Positions 44,120 through 52,401 of a stretch of DNA of 64,000 nucleotides are shown here, in pieces. Source of the stretch: Fibrobacter sp. UWR3 (lineage in GTDB: Bacteria > Fibrobacterota > Fibrobacteria > Fibrobacterales > Fibrobacteraceae). A program made the translations under genes and the position numbers. Position 1 is the first letter of the stretch. Every line of letters starts with the position of its first letter. The notes beneath the pieces were generated by a model. It saw nothing but the letters and a program-made list of their open reading frames with translations. It was not told the origin of the DNA and ran no database searches. The stretch is taken from NCBI RefSeq assembly GCF_900143055.1, contig NZ_FRCW01000011.1, positions 48,927 through 112,926 on the forward strand, in the 5' to 3' direction.

Positions 44120-45514
44120 ATGAATCTTGCCGGAAAGAAAATCCTTCTGGGTGTCTCGGGCGGTATCGCGGTCTACAAGAGTTGCGAACTTTTGCGCCTG
44201 TTGCAGAAGAAGGGCGCCGAGGTGCGCGTGTGCATGACGGAGGCCGCGACGGAGTTCGTGGCGCCGCTTACGTTCGCAAGCCTCAGCAAGTGCCCCGTGT
44301 ACCTGAAGAACGGTGCCGTGGAGGCGCGGCCTTTCCAGCATATTGATTTCCCGCGGTGGGCGGACCTCTACCTGGTGGTGCCCGCAACCGCGAACGTTAT
44401 CGGGAAATTCGCCTGCGGTATCGCCGACGACTCGGTAAGCCTCTGCTTTATGAGCTGCACGTGCCCGCGCGTCGTTGCGCCCGCGATGAATGTGGCGATG
44501 TACAACAGCCCCGCGGTAAAACGCAACCTCGAGGTGCTGCGCGGGTTTGAAAACACGACCGTGCTTGAATCTCCCGCGGGTGAACTTGCCTGCGGCGAGG
44601 TGGGGCAGGGAAGGCTTATGGAACCGGCGGAGATTGTGAAGTGGCTGGATGGTTCGACAAGCTCACCAACCTTACCAAGGTCCCTGAGCCTGTCGAAGGG
44701 CAAAGCCCCCGAACCTCCCGCGTTCCCTGTCGCGCAGGATATCGACCCGACTCTGGATGCAACACTCCCCGGTCATGGCAAGAAGGTGCTCTTGACCGCG
44801 GGCCGCACAGAGGAGGCGATTGACCCGGTGCGCTACATCAGCAACCGCAGCAGCGGGAAGACTGCAGTGGCGCTTGCTTCCGTGTTCTACGCGAACGGTT
44901 TCCAGGTCGAAGTCGTCGCGGGCCCGATGGAGGCGGCGTTCCCGGGCGGAGTCCTGGTGACCCGCGTTAGAAGCGCCCGGGAGATGCACGACGCCGTGAT
45001 GGAAAGGTTCGACCAGGCCGACGCCGTCGTGCATTGCGCGGCGGTAGCGGACTACCGCCCCGCCCACGCCGCCGATGCGAAAATCAAGGATAGCCGGAGC
45101 CAGCTTACCATAGAACTCGTGCCGAACCCGAATATTTTACGGGACTGCACCGCCGCCCGCGCATCTCGCAACCAGAATTCATCTTGCGACCAAAGCGCAT
45201 CTCGCAACCAGAATGCCGGCGCATCCCATACCGGCAAAGAAGCGCCCTGCAATAAACAACAGGTCATCGTGGGGTTTGCGCTCGAGACTGACCACTTTGA
45301 ACAGCATGCCGCCGAAAAGCTCGCGAAGAGCGGCGCCGACGCCCTCCTGTTGAACGCCCCGGTCGCAAGCGATTCCGGATTCGGGCACGATTGCGTGCGC
45401 TACACGCTGGTGCGCCCCGGCATGGATGTGCCCGAAATGAAGATGGGCGGTAAGGTCGACCTGGCCCAGGAAATTGTCGCATTTGTTATTGATAAACTAA
45501 GAGTATCGCGGTGA
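44120..45514 (+). CDS. coaBC: bifunctional CoaBC: PPC decarboxylase / PPC synthetase
   Basis: A 464-residue cytosolic enzyme of coenzyme A synthesis. The flavin-dependent CoaC half (1-180) has KILLGVSGGIAVYK, HIDFPRWADLYLVVPATANVIGK and the PAMN motif. The CoaB half (from about 220) has VLLTAGRTEEAIDPVRYISNRSSGK. Two insertions stand out. The inter-domain linker contains a palindromic repeat translated as STSSPTLPRSLSLSKG. Inside CoaB, between NPNILRD and VIVGFALETD, there are about 35 extra residues including three tandem 18-nt units (ASRNQN, SSCDQS, ASRNQN). Both keep the frame, so the enzyme is probably active. No ribosome site; a TATCTTG box lies 13 nt before the ATG. Confidence 0.94.
   Translation: MNLAGKKILLGVSGGIAVYKSCELLRLLQKKGAEVRVCMTEAATEFVAPLTFASLSKCPVYLKNGAVEARPFQHIDFPRWADLYLVVPATANVIGKFACGIADDSVSLCFMSCTCPRVVAPAMNVAMYNSPAVKRNLEVLRGFENTTVLESPAGELACGEVGQGRLMEPAEIVKWLDGSTSSPTLPRSLSLSKGKAPEPPAFPVAQDIDPTLDATLPGHGKKVLLTAGRTEEAIDPVRYISNRSSGKTAVALASVFYANGFQVEVVAGPMEAAFPGGVLVTRVRSAREMHDAVMERFDQADAVVHCAAVADYRPAHAADAKIKDSRSQLTIELVPNPNILRDCTAARASRNQNSSCDQSASRNQNAGASHTGKEAPCNKQQVIVGFALETDHFEQHAAEKLAKSGADALLLNAPVASDSGFGHDCVRYTLVRPGMDVPEMKMGGKVDLAQEIVAFVIDKLRVSR
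44653..44697. repeat. palindromic repeat in the coaBC linker
   Basis: TTCGACAAGCTCA (44653-44665) and TGAGCCTGTCGAA (44685-44697) form the arms of an intergenic-type palindrome, here translated in frame. Confidence 0.75.
45161..45235 (+). repeat. three 18-nt tandem units plus hairpin in coaBC
   Basis: Units at 45161-45178 and 45197-45214 are identical (GCATCTCGCAACCAGAAT); the middle one (45179-45196) is degenerate. GCCGG/CCGGC at 45215-45235 closes the insert. Confidence 0.8.
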
Positions 45515-45520
45515 GGGAAC

Positions 45521-46456
45521 ATGCCGGAAGTATTTGACTTTGCTGAACTTCGCAAGTATCTCCGTGGGCAGATTGACATGGGGGATTCCGAGGTGTTCCT
45601 CGATGAACCGTGGACCCTCGTGAAGCGGGCCGCCCCGGCACCGTCCAGGCCGGCAATAAACACCGCGCCTTCCGTGCCCGCGAGAAACGTGGCGCCCTCC
45701 GTGCCCGCATCTGCGCAGTTCTCTCCCGTGACAAACAATCCCGCGGCAAACGTTTCTTTTGCTGCGACAAGCGCGCCTTCCGCGATAAACACGTCTGCGA
45801 CAAGCGCGCCTTCCGCAAGTGCTTCGCTTGCAGGCGAATCTCCCGCCGCTTCGCTGTTCGCCCCGACGGGCGGCCTTGCGGCTCCGGCCGCCCGCCCGGT
45901 AGTCAAGAAGACAACCTCCGCGTTCGAATCTGCGGAATCGCTCGACGCCTTCTATGCGGCCATCAAGTCCGACGTGGTCTACGCGAATGTCGGCGACCTC
46001 GCGCTCTACGAGGGCCCCGCGAACCCGAAGGTCCTGCTCCTGCTGCCCGCTCCTCCGGCCCAAGGCGGCCCGTTCTTTGCTACCCCCGCGGGCGAGATGC
46101 TCGTGCGTCTCTTCGGTAGCCTCTCCATCCCGGCAGAATCGATCGGGGTCACGTTCTTCTACAAGGGCAGAACCGCGCGTAACATTCCCGCCCTGCTCGA
46201 GGCGACTCTCAAGAAGATGCTCGCGAAGGAACTCTCGTTCATCGCCCCCTCGGTCATGGTCACGTTCGGGGAACCGCTCTTTCACCAGGTATTTGGCAAG
46301 GGGAAGAATTTCGAGGAGCACGCCGGTACCGATATGGAATTTTCGGGCGTCAAGACGTGCTCGCTGGTCGATGCCTACGCCATGTCGCAGGATAAGCAGC
46401 TCAAGTGGGTTACCTGGAAGGTCCATATCCCGAAGAGCAGTTACTTCAAGGCGTAG
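45521..46456 (+). CDS. uracil-DNA-glycosylase-fold protein with disordered N-terminal spacer
   Basis: A 311-residue cytosolic protein. A short N-terminal helix (MPEVFDFAELRKYLRGQIDMG) is followed by a Pro/Ala/Ser-rich spacer (about 35-130) and a C-terminal domain (about 140-305) whose order of blocks fits the family 4 UDG fold: NPKVLLLLPAPP, TPAGEMLVRLF, IGVTFFYKG and APSVMVTFGEPLFHQVFG. The iron-sulfur cysteines and the GEAPG catalytic loop of true family 4 enzymes are missing, so glycosylase activity is doubtful. In other bacteria similar proteins lie near replication genes, and dnaB follows here. Family call is inference. Confidence 0.55.
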   Translation: MPEVFDFAELRKYLRGQIDMGDSEVFLDEPWTLVKRAAPAPSRPAINTAPSVPARNVAPSVPASAQFSPVTNNPAANVSFAATSAPSAINTSATSAPSASASLAGESPAASLFAPTGGLAAPAARPVVKKTTSAFESAESLDAFYAAIKSDVVYANVGDLALYEGPANPKVLLLLPAPPAQGGPFFATPAGEMLVRLFGSLSIPAESIGVTFFYKGRTARNIPALLEATLKKMLAKELSFIAPSVMVTFGEPLFHQVFGKGKNFEEHAGTDMEFSGVKTCSLVDAYAMSQDKQLKWVTWKVHIPKSSYFKA

Positions 46457-46503
46457 CCCGCATACCGCAAGCCCGATAAAAATTATATTTCCTGTTGATT
46501 GTT

Positions 46504-47928
46504 ATGCCAGAATTTGCAAAGGAAAATAATACTTACGAAGGTCGCCAGGTCCCGATGGATACCGATGCCGAGCGTTACTTGCTTGGTGGCATTCTCCGCG
46601 ACCCGAATACGATTTCGCCCGCCATCGAGATGATTGCGGAAGACGACTTCTTTTACCTGGAACGCCACCAGTTGATTTGGCGTGCCATGAAGAACCTTTA
46701 TAGTCGCGGTACGGCTATCGACATGCTCACGCTCCCGGCCGAACTCGAATCGATGGGCAAGCTCCGCGAGGCGGGTAACCGCGAATACATTTTTGACCTG
46801 ATGGAAAGCGTCGCTTCTGCGGCGAACGTGGAGTGGAACCTCGAGCACCTGCGCAACAAGCACGTGCTCCGCAAGCTTATCAAGATGTCGTCCGAAACCA
46901 TAAAGCAGGCGATGGATGCGACATCGTCGCCGGACGAGGTCCTGCAATCTGCCGAACGTTCCGTGTTTGCGATTGCCGAAAAGCAGGTGAAGAACACGCT
47001 CCGCCCCATCGAGAAGTTCATGAGCCCGCTCCTGGAGCGCCTCACTACCCGTAGGGACGGCATGACCGGCGTGCCCACGGGCCTCAAGGACCTGGATGAA
47101 CTCACGAACGGCCTGCAGAATTCGGACCTGATTATCCTGGCGGCGCGCCCCGGTGTGGGCAAGACGTCGTTCGCGCTCACGATTGCCGCGAACGCCGCCA
47201 TCGATTACGGCAAGCACGTGGCGTTCTTCAGCCTCGAAATGGATGGCGTGCAGCTGGCCCAGCGCTTGCTGTGTTCCCGTTCCGGCGTCGACCAGAGTAA
47301 GCTCCGCAACAACAAGTTGAACTCGGACGAGATGAACCAGCTGGTGGCACACGTGGGGCCGATCAACCAGGCTCCGCTGTTCGTGGACGACAACGCCGAC
47401 CTCGGCATCATGGAACTCATGAGCAAGGCCCGAGACCTCAAGCGCAAGGGCGAACTCGATATGCTGATTATCGACTACCTGCAGCTGATGAAGACGGGCA
47501 ACGAGGAAAACCGTGCTGTGGCTATCGGTGCGATTTCGCGCGGCCTCAAGATTTTGGCGAAGGAACTGCAGATTCCGGTCATCGCGCTTGCCCAGCTCAG
47601 CCGTAAGGTCGAAGAGAAGGGCCGCGACAGGCCCCAGCTCAGTGACCTTCGCGAATCGGGCTCTATCGAACAGGATGCCGATATGGTGTGGTTCGTGGAA
47701 CGCCCCTACGTGCGCACCCACAAGGAAGAAGAAAAGAACAAGGCGGAACTCATCGTGGCGAAGCACCGTAACGGTTCGGTGAGGGATATCCCGCTCACGT
47801 TCATTCCCGAATGCACTACGTTCAAGGACGGCTTCGACGATTCCGGGATGGTTGGCGGAGAGGAACAGGATTACAGCTACGGCGACGACGCCTCGTTCTC
47901 GGGCCCCTCTGACTTTGGAGGGTATTAG
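46504..47928 (+). CDS. dnaB: replicative DNA helicase DnaB
   Basis: A 474-residue hexameric 5'-3' helicase of the replication fork. The N-terminal primase-interacting domain (PMDTDAERYLLGGIL...HQLIWRAM) and RecA-like domain with ARPGVGKTSFA, FFSLEMDG, DMLIIDYLQLM, ALAQLSRKVE and SDLRESGSIEQDADMVWF are complete. No intein. ATG 46504 gives the usual N-terminus; TTG 46495 is an alternative and lies closer to the TATATTT box at 46484-46490. mlaE starts 2 nt after the stop. Confidence 0.97.
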   Translation: MPEFAKENNTYEGRQVPMDTDAERYLLGGILRDPNTISPAIEMIAEDDFFYLERHQLIWRAMKNLYSRGTAIDMLTLPAELESMGKLREAGNREYIFDLMESVASAANVEWNLEHLRNKHVLRKLIKMSSETIKQAMDATSSPDEVLQSAERSVFAIAEKQVKNTLRPIEKFMSPLLERLTTRRDGMTGVPTGLKDLDELTNGLQNSDLIILAARPGVGKTSFALTIAANAAIDYGKHVAFFSLEMDGVQLAQRLLCSRSGVDQSKLRNNKLNSDEMNQLVAHVGPINQAPLFVDDNADLGIMELMSKARDLKRKGELDMLIIDYLQLMKTGNEENRAVAIGAISRGLKILAKELQIPVIALAQLSRKVEEKGRDRPQLSDLRESGSIEQDADMVWFVERPYVRTHKEEEKNKAELIVAKHRNGSVRDIPLTFIPECTTFKDGFDDSGMVGGEEQDYSYGDDASFSGPSDFGGY

Positions 47929-47930
47929 CG

Positions 47931-48713
47931 ATGCCCTTGCTGCTCAGGCCCATTGCGTGGATAGGTCGCGTCATCGTGGACGGCATCTCGAGCATTGGCG
48001 AGGTGCTGTGCATATTGCTGTTGACGCTCAAGCAGATGCCTCACGTGTTCAAGAACCCCGACCTTGTCGTGAAGCAGATGGTTTCCATCGGCGTGTCTAG
48101 CCTTCCGCTTTTGTTTGTGACGTCCATCTTTACCGGCATGGTGGCGACCGTTTGCGCCGAGTTCGAGTTCCAGAACCTGGTGGCCGACAAGTTTGTGGGT
48201 ACTGCCGCCTGCAAGATGGTGCTTATCGAACTTGGACCCCTGCTAACTGCTATCGTGCTTTCGGGCCGCGTGGGCAGTGCCGTTGCCGCGGAACTTGGCA
48301 GCATGAAGGAGAAGGAGGAACTCGCGGCCTACACGGTGCTCGGTCTTGAGCCCTACCGCTACCTCGCCCTCCCGCGCTTTGTCGCCTTCATGACGATGAT
48401 TCCTTGCCTTACCGCGATTTCGAATGCTCTCGCGCTTATCGGTGGCTGGATCGTGTGCGTGCTTGGCCTAGATATTACTACGTACACTTACACTACCGGC
48501 ATGCAGTACCTGTTCGATTCCATGGACCTCTGGTCGGGCATGATAAAGTCGCTCGTGTTCGGCGTGATTATTTTTGTGCTGGGCTACTACCACGGGATTA
48601 ACGCCCAGGCCGGCGCCCGCGGTGTGGGGCTTGCGACCATGAACGTCGTGGTCTCGAGCTGCCTCATGATTCTGATTTCTGACTTCATTCTCGATGCCAT
48701 CATGTTCTTCTAG
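47931..48713 (+). CDS. mlaE: MlaE-type ABC transporter permease
   Basis: A 260-residue inner-membrane permease of the lipid-transport (Mla/TTG2) system that moves phospholipids between the membranes of diderm bacteria. Five or six hydrophobic segments and the coupling-helix block ELGPLLTAIVLSGRVGSAVAAELGSMKEKEEL are characteristic. It overlaps functionally with the ATPase gene 16 nt downstream. No MCE-domain substrate protein (MlaD) follows within the window, so that partner must be elsewhere. Confidence 0.93.
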   Translation: MPLLLRPIAWIGRVIVDGISSIGEVLCILLLTLKQMPHVFKNPDLVVKQMVSIGVSSLPLLFVTSIFTGMVATVCAEFEFQNLVADKFVGTAACKMVLIELGPLLTAIVLSGRVGSAVAAELGSMKEKEELAAYTVLGLEPYRYLALPRFVAFMTMIPCLTAISNALALIGGWIVCVLGLDITTYTYTTGMQYLFDSMDLWSGMIKSLVFGVIIFVLGYYHGINAQAGARGVGLATMNVVVSSCLMILISDFILDAIMFF

Positions 48714-48728
48714 TTTTGCAGGTGATAT

Positions 48729-49517
48729 ATGCCAAACGTAAAGATTGACCCGAACGACATTGCCATCAGGCTCAAGGGACTCAAGAAATCCTTCGGCCCG
48801 CAGACCGTTCTCGAGGACGTGAACCTCGATATCCGGCGCGGCGAGACGATGGTCATCATCGGAAAGTCCGGTGGTGGAAAGTCGGTTATTCTTAAGCACA
48901 TGATTGGCCTCTTGCAGCCCGATGGAGGCGAGGTGTCCGTCGACGGTGTGACCATCAGTACCCCGAAGTTCTTCGACACGCATACGATTCGCCGCAAGAT
49001 GGGCATGCTCTTCCAGATGGGCGCGCTCTTCGATTCCATGAACACCGGCGAGAACATTGCGTTCGCGTTGCGCGAGCACCATCCGGAACTTTCCGAGAAG
49101 CAAATCCAGGACGTGGTGACCGAGAAGCTCCAGATGATCAACCTCGTGCCCGAGTTCCGCACCAAGATGCCGAGTGAACTTTCGGGCGGTATGCGCAAGC
49201 GCGTGGCGCTTGCCCGCGCGATTGCCTTGAACCCGGAAATTCTCCTGTACGACGAACCGACGACCGGCCTTGACCCCATCACGAGCGACGTGATTAACGA
49301 CCTCATCCTCGACATGCAGAGCAAGCTCGGCGTGACCTCGGTGGTGGTGACCCACGACATGGTGAGCGCCTTCAAGGTGGCCGACCGCATCGCGATGCTC
49401 CTGAACGGGCGCATTATCGAGGTGGGAACGGTGGACGAAATCAAGAACACGAGCAACCCCTATGTGCACCAGTTTATTACCGGCCAGCGCAAGATTTCGG
49501 TGGACGAGGAGCAGTAG
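48729..49517 (+). CDS. mlaF: MlaF-type ABC transporter ATPase
   Basis: A 262-residue ATP-binding subunit that powers the MlaE permease. Walker A is GKSGGGKS, the Q-loop reads LFQMGALFDSMN (typical of MlaF), the signature is LSGGMRKRVALARA, Walker B LLYDEPTTGLDP and the switch H is in VVVTHD. AGGTG precedes the ATG. Last gene of the dnaB-mlaE-mlaF unit. Confidence 0.95.
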   Translation: MPNVKIDPNDIAIRLKGLKKSFGPQTVLEDVNLDIRRGETMVIIGKSGGGKSVILKHMIGLLQPDGGEVSVDGVTISTPKFFDTHTIRRKMGMLFQMGALFDSMNTGENIAFALREHHPELSEKQIQDVVTEKLQMINLVPEFRTKMPSELSGGMRKRVALARAIALNPEILLYDEPTTGLDPITSDVINDLILDMQSKLGVTSVVVTHDMVSAFKVADRIAMLLNGRIIEVGTVDEIKNTSNPYVHQFITGQRKISVDEEQ

Positions 49518-49605
49518 TGCGTGTTTTTGGGGCAAAAATGGGCTTTTTTGCGTGTTTTCGTTCACAAAAAAAGGATTTCCGTTACCCCTTTTGCAAATAA
49601 TAATG

Positions 49606-49612
49606 TAATTTT
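49606..49612 (+). promoter_or_regulatory. -10-like box of lipoprotein gene at 49636
   Basis: GTAATTTTC, 30 nt before the ATG with AAAAAGAGG between; same form as cluster -10 boxes. Confidence 0.45.
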
Positions 49613-49635
49613 CTAGGTAGAAAAAGAGGTTTTTT

Positions 49636-50880
49636 ATGAAGAAGAAACTTTTGATAAGTTTATCGTCGTTCGGCTTGGTGGCCGGATTTTGGGCCTGCGG
49701 TGATGGTACCGTGGAACCCCTGAACGAAGAAACTGACGGATATGTCAGGGCAATGCTCGAAACGCAGTCTATCGACTTCGCTAGCCAGGTTGCCGATGCC
49801 AAGAAGAACTGTGCCGCGGATGTCATTTGCGAAAACGAGATGGCGAAGGCGCAGGGTTCGGCAATCCTGATTGAGTCGTCTTCCGCCCCGACCCCCGAAT
49901 CTTCGGACGGAATTCCTCAGCCGGTATCTTCGTCTTCCTCTAGGGATTTTTTCAATAACTTCTCCTCAAGGGGCCCCATCGGCCAGCAGAGCTCGTCGTC
50001 CGTTGCTCCGGTCGTAGTCGAGTCTTCGTCGTCGGAAGTGGTTGTGCCGGCAGGCCAGTTTGGTACCTGTTTTGCAGGGTCTTCTAATGCGCCAAAGACC
50101 TCTGCGGAATTGGGCGAGACGGTTACCTGGACGTTTAAACCTAATACGGCTGTAATTAAGACTAATGAACTTTTGGCGATTACGATAAAATGGAGCTTCC
50201 CGAATGGAACGCCTGATTCGTATGCAGGTACACAAGCGAAGACCACAGGTCAGACTTCGTATTCTGTTTCGGGCACAAAGACGGCTGTTGCTTCTGTAAC
50301 GGCTGGTGGAGCTACGCAGGATGTCACTTGCTCTCCGTTGAAGGTGAACGGTCAGAAGATTGAAGGTTGCAAGTGCATGCCGACGAACATAGAGCCTGAT
50401 GTGTCTAAGGGAGAGTCTGCTACGTGGACTGCTAGCGGTTGTACGTCCAAGGCGAATATTACCGGCTACACGTGGAAAGGCGCTACTGCCGATGCCACGG
50501 GTCTGGTTGCTACTGCCCCGGTGACTGCGAAGGGTGATGAAGTGAAGGGCGTGTCTTTCACGGTCGAAAACGATGACAGCACTGCGGTGACAATCCAGTG
50601 TGACGATGCCAAGGCTATTGACGCAACGAAGCCGGATTTCCTAATTGAAGCCGCTAATACAGGAATAGAAGTCCCTGCTGGTGAAGCATCTATAACGATT
50701 GCGATTAGTTATGCAAATTTCAACTGCCAGCCTACAGGAAGTATGGTTGGTGGAACGATTAAATGCGGCAGTAACGTTGTAACGATTGGCGCTGCAAATG
50801 AATGGTATATAAACACACCATGTTCGGAACCCGTTGTTACAGTTAATCTGCCTGTTCCAGCTAAGTGCGCTGTTTATTAA
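49636..50880 (+). CDS. secreted Ser-rich lipoprotein, likely surface-exposed
   Basis: A 414-residue protein with signal MKKKLLISLSSFGLVAGFWAC (lipobox-like GFWAC). The first mature part (22-75) is acidic, followed by a long Ser-rich linker (about 78-140) and at least two Ig-like or PKD-like beta-domains with paired cysteines (CFAGSSN...VTCSPL; CKCMPTN...ASGCTSK; FNCQPTG...CSEP). No catalytic motif. The linker and cysteine pattern match Fibrobacter cell-surface proteins. The last 250 nt are lower in GC than the rest of the gene. Function unknown. Confidence 0.8.
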   Translation: MKKKLLISLSSFGLVAGFWACGDGTVEPLNEETDGYVRAMLETQSIDFASQVADAKKNCAADVICENEMAKAQGSAILIESSSAPTPESSDGIPQPVSSSSSRDFFNNFSSRGPIGQQSSSSVAPVVVESSSSEVVVPAGQFGTCFAGSSNAPKTSAELGETVTWTFKPNTAVIKTNELLAITIKWSFPNGTPDSYAGTQAKTTGQTSYSVSGTKTAVASVTAGGATQDVTCSPLKVNGQKIEGCKCMPTNIEPDVSKGESATWTASGCTSKANITGYTWKGATADATGLVATAPVTAKGDEVKGVSFTVENDDSTAVTIQCDDAKAIDATKPDFLIEAANTGIEVPAGEASITIAISYANFNCQPTGSMVGGTIKCGSNVVTIGAANEWYINTPCSEPVVTVNLPVPAKCAVY

Positions 50881-50902
50881 GAGATTGACCAAACTTTATA
50901 AT

Positions 50903-50930
50903 AAAAACCCGCTCGTCTGAGCGGGTTTTT
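50903..50930 (+). terminator. rho-independent terminator
   Basis: AAACCCGCTC / GAGCGGGTTT with a GTCT loop and T-run; a strong signal also readable from the minus strand. Confidence 0.88.
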
Positions 50931-50935
50931 CTGTG

Positions 50936-51005
50936 TCATTCCGTTGGCAAGAGTGTGTCTATGGATACACTTGCAGCTTCGCTGCTTCGGTATGACGAAG
51001 GGGCA
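50936..51005. repeat. palindromic repeat between convergent genes
   Basis: GTCATTCCGT...CGGTATGACGAA with inner palindromes TGTCTATGGATACA and GCAGCTTCGCTGC. Related in form to the TCATTCTGAGC repeat at 28624. Confidence 0.5.
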
Positions 51006-51020
51006 CGGGTCGATATTGGA

Positions 51021-51935
51021 TTACATGAACCAGTAGCCGACGCCGACCTTGAAGGTCATCTGCTTGCCGCCGTCCATCGATTCAATCAGGTCGCTTTCGC
51101 AATCGGGGTACATGTCGCTGAGTCCGAGCATGAAGGCTGCGTCGATGGAGAGGCGTTCCATGATAAAGAAGCCTGCCCCGAAGAGGAGCCCGAACGTGAA
51201 CCCGGCCTGTTCGATTTTCTCGTTGAATTCCATGCTCGTGGTGCCAAGTCCGCCACCCATATCGATATCCTCTTCCTCGAAGGTGACCTTGGAACTGAGG
51301 TTCAGGGTGAGCTGCACGCCAGCCGCGATGTATAGCATGTCCAGAACGGTTGCGCGCATCGTGAGCGGGATTTCGAGGTCCATCTGCTTGAACACGCGCT
51401 CGGCGGCCTCGTCGCTCTGGGTGAGGGCCGCGAAGTGGAAGTTCAGCTCGGGCACGAACTGGAGGTAGTCCACCATGGGGATGCGTCCGCGGATACCCGC
51501 ATCGAAGCCGAAGCCGGCCGGGGCGTCAGTCTCGTCACCCATGTTCCAGTCCTGGGCGAGTCCGTTCAAGAAACTGTAGTTGAAGTCGATGTGCGCGCCG
51601 ACGCCCATCTTGGAATTGAGCGTGTTTGTTTTTTGCGGGGCGCTTGCCGTGTTTTCTGCGTAGGCATTGTCGCTTGAGTCGTATGCGGTGCGGGTGTCGG
51701 CCTGTTCGCTGGCTGCAGGGGCGGGTTCGCTGGCCGTCTGGGCGGTAGTTTCGCTCTGTGGTTCTGCGGCCTCGTTGGACTGTTCGGCAGCTTCCTCTGC
51801 GGGCTCGGCTTCCTCAGCTTCGGTTGCTGAGCTTGTCGAAGCATCGGTCTGCTCGTCTGCGGGCCAGGCGTCTTCCTGTGCGACTGCGAGCGAGGTGGCG
51901 AGGGCGCCTGCCGCGATAATCTTGGATATATTCAT
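51021..51935 (-). CDS. outer-membrane beta-barrel protein with acidic linker
   Basis: A 304-residue exported protein. The signal peptide (MNISKIIAAGALATSLAVA) is followed by an acidic, low-complexity linker (about 20-110) rich in Glu and Ala and then by about eight amphipathic strands (GVGAHIDFNYSFL, GAGFFIMERLSIDAAFML, ending MTFKVGVGYWFM) as in small OmpA/OmpX-type barrels. The linker includes STSSAT encoded by the same palindromic repeat found in coaBC. GGAGG precedes ATG 51935; the frame runs further upstream to 52022 without a start signal. Role unknown. Confidence 0.8.
   Translation of the reverse strand: MNISKIIAAGALATSLAVAQEDAWPADEQTDASTSSATEAEEAEPAEEAAEQSNEAAEPQSETTAQTASEPAPAASEQADTRTAYDSSDNAYAENTASAPQKTNTLNSKMGVGAHIDFNYSFLNGLAQDWNMGDETDAPAGFGFDAGIRGRIPMVDYLQFVPELNFHFAALTQSDEAAERVFKQMDLEIPLTMRATVLDMLYIAAGVQLTLNLSSKVTFEEEDIDMGGGLGTTSMEFNEKIEQAGFTFGLLFGAGFFIMERLSIDAAFMLGLSDMYPDCESDLIESMDGGKQMTFKVGVGYWFM
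51822..51842. repeat. palindromic-repeat arm in the outer-membrane protein gene
   Basis: GGTTGCTGAGCTTGTCGAAGC, the complement of the arm found at 44653 in coaBC, translated in the same frame (STSSAT). Confidence 0.6.
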
Positions 51936-52015
51936 GGATTCCTCCGTTATTTTGCGGTAAATGTAATAATTTCGACAGAAAGTGGGAGGGTATTTGAAAA
52001 AAGTCGTTGTATCTC

Positions 52016-52069
52016 TTGACAAAACAGGTGCTGATTTCTATATATGAAAATATGAATACTTGTTCATAT
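52016..52069 (+). promoter_or_regulatory. promoter and ArsR-type operator of the metal-efflux operon
   Basis: TTGACA (52016-52021), a 17-bp spacer and TATATA (52039-52044) form a good sigma-70-type promoter. The dyad ATATGAA-N6-TTCATAT (52050-52069) matches the operator form of zinc-sensing ArsR/SmtB repressors such as CzrA. It covers the predicted transcription start (about 52051) and the ATG at 52052. Confidence 0.75.
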
Positions 52070-52399
52070 ATCAAAAACAACGGTAGGAAGGCTCAAGAAC
52101 AGGACGTTTCGCTCGATACGCTTTTCGAACTTTCTGAATTCTTCAAGTTCTTTGGCGATACTACGCGCATCCGCATCATTCACCTGATGCTTTCGGGCGA
52201 ACTCTCCGTGAACGAGATTGCCGAAAAACTGAACCTGGAACAGTCGGTGGTGAGCCACCAGCTGCGCATCCTCCGCACGGCGAACCTGGTAAAGCCGCGT
52301 CGCGATGGCCGCAAGATGTTCTATTCGCTCGATGACGAACATATCGGGCTCATTTTCAATACGGGCCTCACGCACATTCTCCACAAGAAGGGAAAGTAG
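52052..52399 (+). CDS. ArsR/SmtB-family metal-responsive repressor
   Basis: A 115-residue winged-helix repressor. The recognition helix region is LSVNEIAEKLNLEQSVVSHQLRILRTANLVK and the wing RRDGRKMFYSLDDEHI. A C-terminal HIGLIF...LTHILHKKGK carries histidines at the alpha-5 helix where Zn/Co sensors bind metal. N-terminal Cys (MNTC) could also contribute. It would lift off DNA when zinc or another metal is in excess and so induce the efflux gene 2 nt downstream. There is no ribosome site; ATG 52052 coincides with the predicted +1, so translation is probably leaderless. An in-frame extension to 52007 overlaps the promoter and is unlikely. Confidence 0.88.
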   Translation: MNTCSYIKNNGRKAQEQDVSLDTLFELSEFFKFFGDTTRIRIIHLMLSGELSVNEIAEKLNLEQSVVSHQLRILRTANLVKPRRDGRKMFYSLDDEHIGLIFNTGLTHILHKKGK

Positions 52400-52401
52400 A
52401 C

